64,000 bases of DNA from Niastella caeni (lineage in GTDB: Bacteria > Bacteroidota > Bacteroidia > Chitinophagales > Chitinophagaceae), in contig NZ_STFF01000002.1 of the NCBI RefSeq assembly GCF_004834005.1, positions 868,001-932,000 on the forward strand, in the 5' to 3' direction. The position numbers were made by a program, and so were the translations under genes. Under the pieces are notes generated by a model that was not told the DNA's origin, made no database searches, and saw only the letters and a program-made list of their open reading frames with translations. Position 1 is the first letter of the stretch. Every line of letters starts with the position of its first letter. Of this stretch, positions 62,605-64,000 are shown piece by piece.

Positions 62605-62805
62605 AGTACTGGGAAATTAGAAATGACGAATTAAAAATGGGGAATGAGGAAGTGAAGAAAAAGGCAACGAGGCAACAAGGCATAAAGTAAAGCGCAATAT
62701 GTATTTGCTTGCAGCGTGTAGCTGTATTTTTTGACTTTCGGCTTATAGCTTACAGCTTATAGCTTACAGCTTGCATCTCGCATTCTTTTTGCATCTCATA
62801 CCCCA
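62605..62805. repeat. Intergenic word repeats (GCTTACAGCTTATA and GGCAACAAGGC classes)
   Basis: AAGGCAACGAGGCAACAAGG words (62660-62682) and CGGCTTATAGCTTACAGC words (62729-62772). They lie between two same-strand genes. Confidence 0.75.
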
Positions 62806-62818
62806 CACTACTACAACA

Positions 62819-64000
62819 ATGCAACATTCAATCCTCATTATAGGCGCCGGCGCTGCTGGTCTTTTCGCTGCCCGGAAGTTATCGGCGGCCGGTCATCCGG
62901 TGACTGTGCTGGAAGCCAGTGACCGCATTGGCGGCAGAATTCATACCATTCAACCTCCCGGTTTTGTTCGGCCTATTGAGGAAGGAGCGGAGTTTATGCA
63001 TGGCAAATTGCCCTTGACCATGCAATTGCTCAAAGAGGCGGGGGTAGACTACCAACCGGTAGCTGGTAAAATGGTCCGGATAAAAAACGGACAGTGGTTG
63101 CAGCAGGAGGAATTTGTAGAAGGGTGGGATGTGTTGATCCATCGCATGCAGGAATTGACATCCGACATGACCCTGGCCGATTTTCTGCAGCAATATTTCA
63201 GTGATGATAAATACACGCCCTTACGACAATCTGTACAACGTTTTGCCGAAGGGTTCGATGTGGCCGATATTCACCAGGTGAGTGTAATGGGCATTCGTAA
63301 TGAATGGATGCATGAACAGGATGAACAATACCGCATACCCGGCGGGTACCAACAGCTCATGCAATATCTTCAGAAAGCAAGTGCGGCCAATGGCTGTATC
63401 ATTCATACTTCTCACACGGTAAAAACAATCCGTTGGCAAGCCAATAATGTACAGGCGATCACCGCCGATGGACAAACATTTACCGCTCAAAAAGCGATCA
63501 TTACCGTGCCGTTGGGTGTGTTGCAATCAGGGCCAAAACATGTTACTGCCATTTCCTTTGAACCGGCAATCGATGCGCAATATCAGGCCATACAGCAAAT
63601 AGGGTATGGCTCGGTAGTGAAAGTGGCCTTGCAGTTTACTGAACGGTTCTGGTTGTCGTATCAAAAAGAAGCCGGCTTTTTATTAAGTGAAGAATCAATT
63701 CCTACCTGGTGGACCTCATTGCCTGCTACCGATGCAATATTGACCGGCTGGCTTGGCGGACCGAAAACCGCCCGGTTTACGGAGGCCGATGATGAAACAA
63801 TTCTTCAACACGCGTTCCAATCTCTTTCAAATATCTTCAGGCTCCCGGCAGATCAGTTAAAAGCATTATTAACCGCCACGCATGTTGTACGCTGGCAAAC
63901 CAATCCTTATTGTTTGGGCGCGTATAGTTATAGTAAGTTATTTACCACGGCTGCCCGAAAATTATTAAATGAACCCATTCAAAACACGTTGTTCTTTGCC
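62819..64000 (+). CDS. FAD-dependent amine oxidase (partial)
   Basis: The first 394 codons of a flavin amine oxidase; the window ends inside the gene. The N-terminal Rossmann motif IIGAGAAGLFAARKL is followed by VLEASDRIGGRIHT, the FAD-binding pattern of monoamine oxidase-like enzymes, and EEGAEFMHG. The middle part has ITVPLGVLQSG and the WWTSLPATD region. The start ATG at 62819 is directly before the Rossmann strand. The expected full length is about 430-450 residues. Substrates may be polyamines or aromatic amines. Confidence 0.92.
   Translation, partial: MQHSILIIGAGAAGLFAARKLSAAGHPVTVLEASDRIGGRIHTIQPPGFVRPIEEGAEFMHGKLPLTMQLLKEAGVDYQPVAGKMVRIKNGQWLQQEEFVEGWDVLIHRMQELTSDMTLADFLQQYFSDDKYTPLRQSVQRFAEGFDVADIHQVSVMGIRNEWMHEQDEQYRIPGGYQQLMQYLQKASAANGCIIHTSHTVKTIRWQANNVQAITADGQTFTAQKAIITVPLGVLQSGPKHVTAISFEPAIDAQYQAIQQIGYGSVVKVALQFTERFWLSYQKEAGFLLSEESIPTWWTSLPATDAILTGWLGGPKTARFTEADDETILQHAFQSLSNIFRLPADQLKALLTATHVVRWQTNPYCLGAYSYSKLFTTAARKLLNEPIQNTLFFA

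Overview
The window looks like a chromosome segment from a Bacteroidota bacterium close to Niastella/Chitinophaga (Chitinophagaceae). The support is STN-TonB receptors with ECF sigma/FecR pairs, DUF4249 and DUF4974 domains, a type IX secretion tail, Bacteroidota-style start regions with weak Shine-Dalgarno sequences, and an RRM RNA-binding protein.

The left third (about 0.5-18.5 kb) is AT-rich accessory DNA and reads as a defence island. In order it holds: a graveyard of fragments (0.9-2.2 kb); a Fic protein with a divergent catalytic motif, flanked by two diverged copies of a ~95 bp segment; a broken antitoxin/zeta-toxin pair (4.0-4.26 kb); a RloA/RloB (AbiL-like) operon; and then a stretch bounded on the right by the 3' end of tRNA-Arg(ACG) at 18.45 kb and on the left by an imperfect copy of that 3' end plus its terminator at 6.57-6.62 kb. 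This tRNA-bounded stretch carries a PD-(D/E)xK nuclease fused to a STAND-type NTPase (982 aa, Avs-like), a class 2 OLD nuclease + UvrD helicase pair (Gabija-like), and a 3,022 bp IS66-family unit. That unit carries a barstar-family passenger gene, a perfect 113 bp duplication of its left end, and an 8 bp target duplication (ATTCAAAT). No integrase is visible.

From about 18.9 kb on the sequence is ordinary chromosome. It contains rlmH; a sigma-FecR-TonB receptor-DUF4249 operon and a divergent second sigma-FecR pair; AraC and GNAT genes; a signalling cluster built around a 2145-residue hybrid histidine kinase with eleven near-identical 92-residue HAMP repeats; a glycan-scavenging cluster (GH20 hexosaminidase, NagB-LmbE deaminase, glycosylasparaginase, S15/CocE hydrolase); then cutC, an M61 peptidase, a nucleoside deaminase, a sigma/anti-sigma pair, an NlpC/P60 peptidase, TauE, inorganic pyrophosphatase, CrcB, PhoH, a DUF1905/OmdA protein, a PL11 rhamnogalacturonan lyase with a T9SS tail, an NPP-type phosphodiesterase, and an amine oxidase cut by the window end.

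A notable large-scale pattern is that intergenic gaps in the ordinary region repeatedly contain short-word tandem repeats, often followed by their inverse complement, so that each gap can fold into a long imperfect hairpin. At least fifteen such loci in several word classes occur between 19.4 and 62.8 kb, and I saw none in the defence island.
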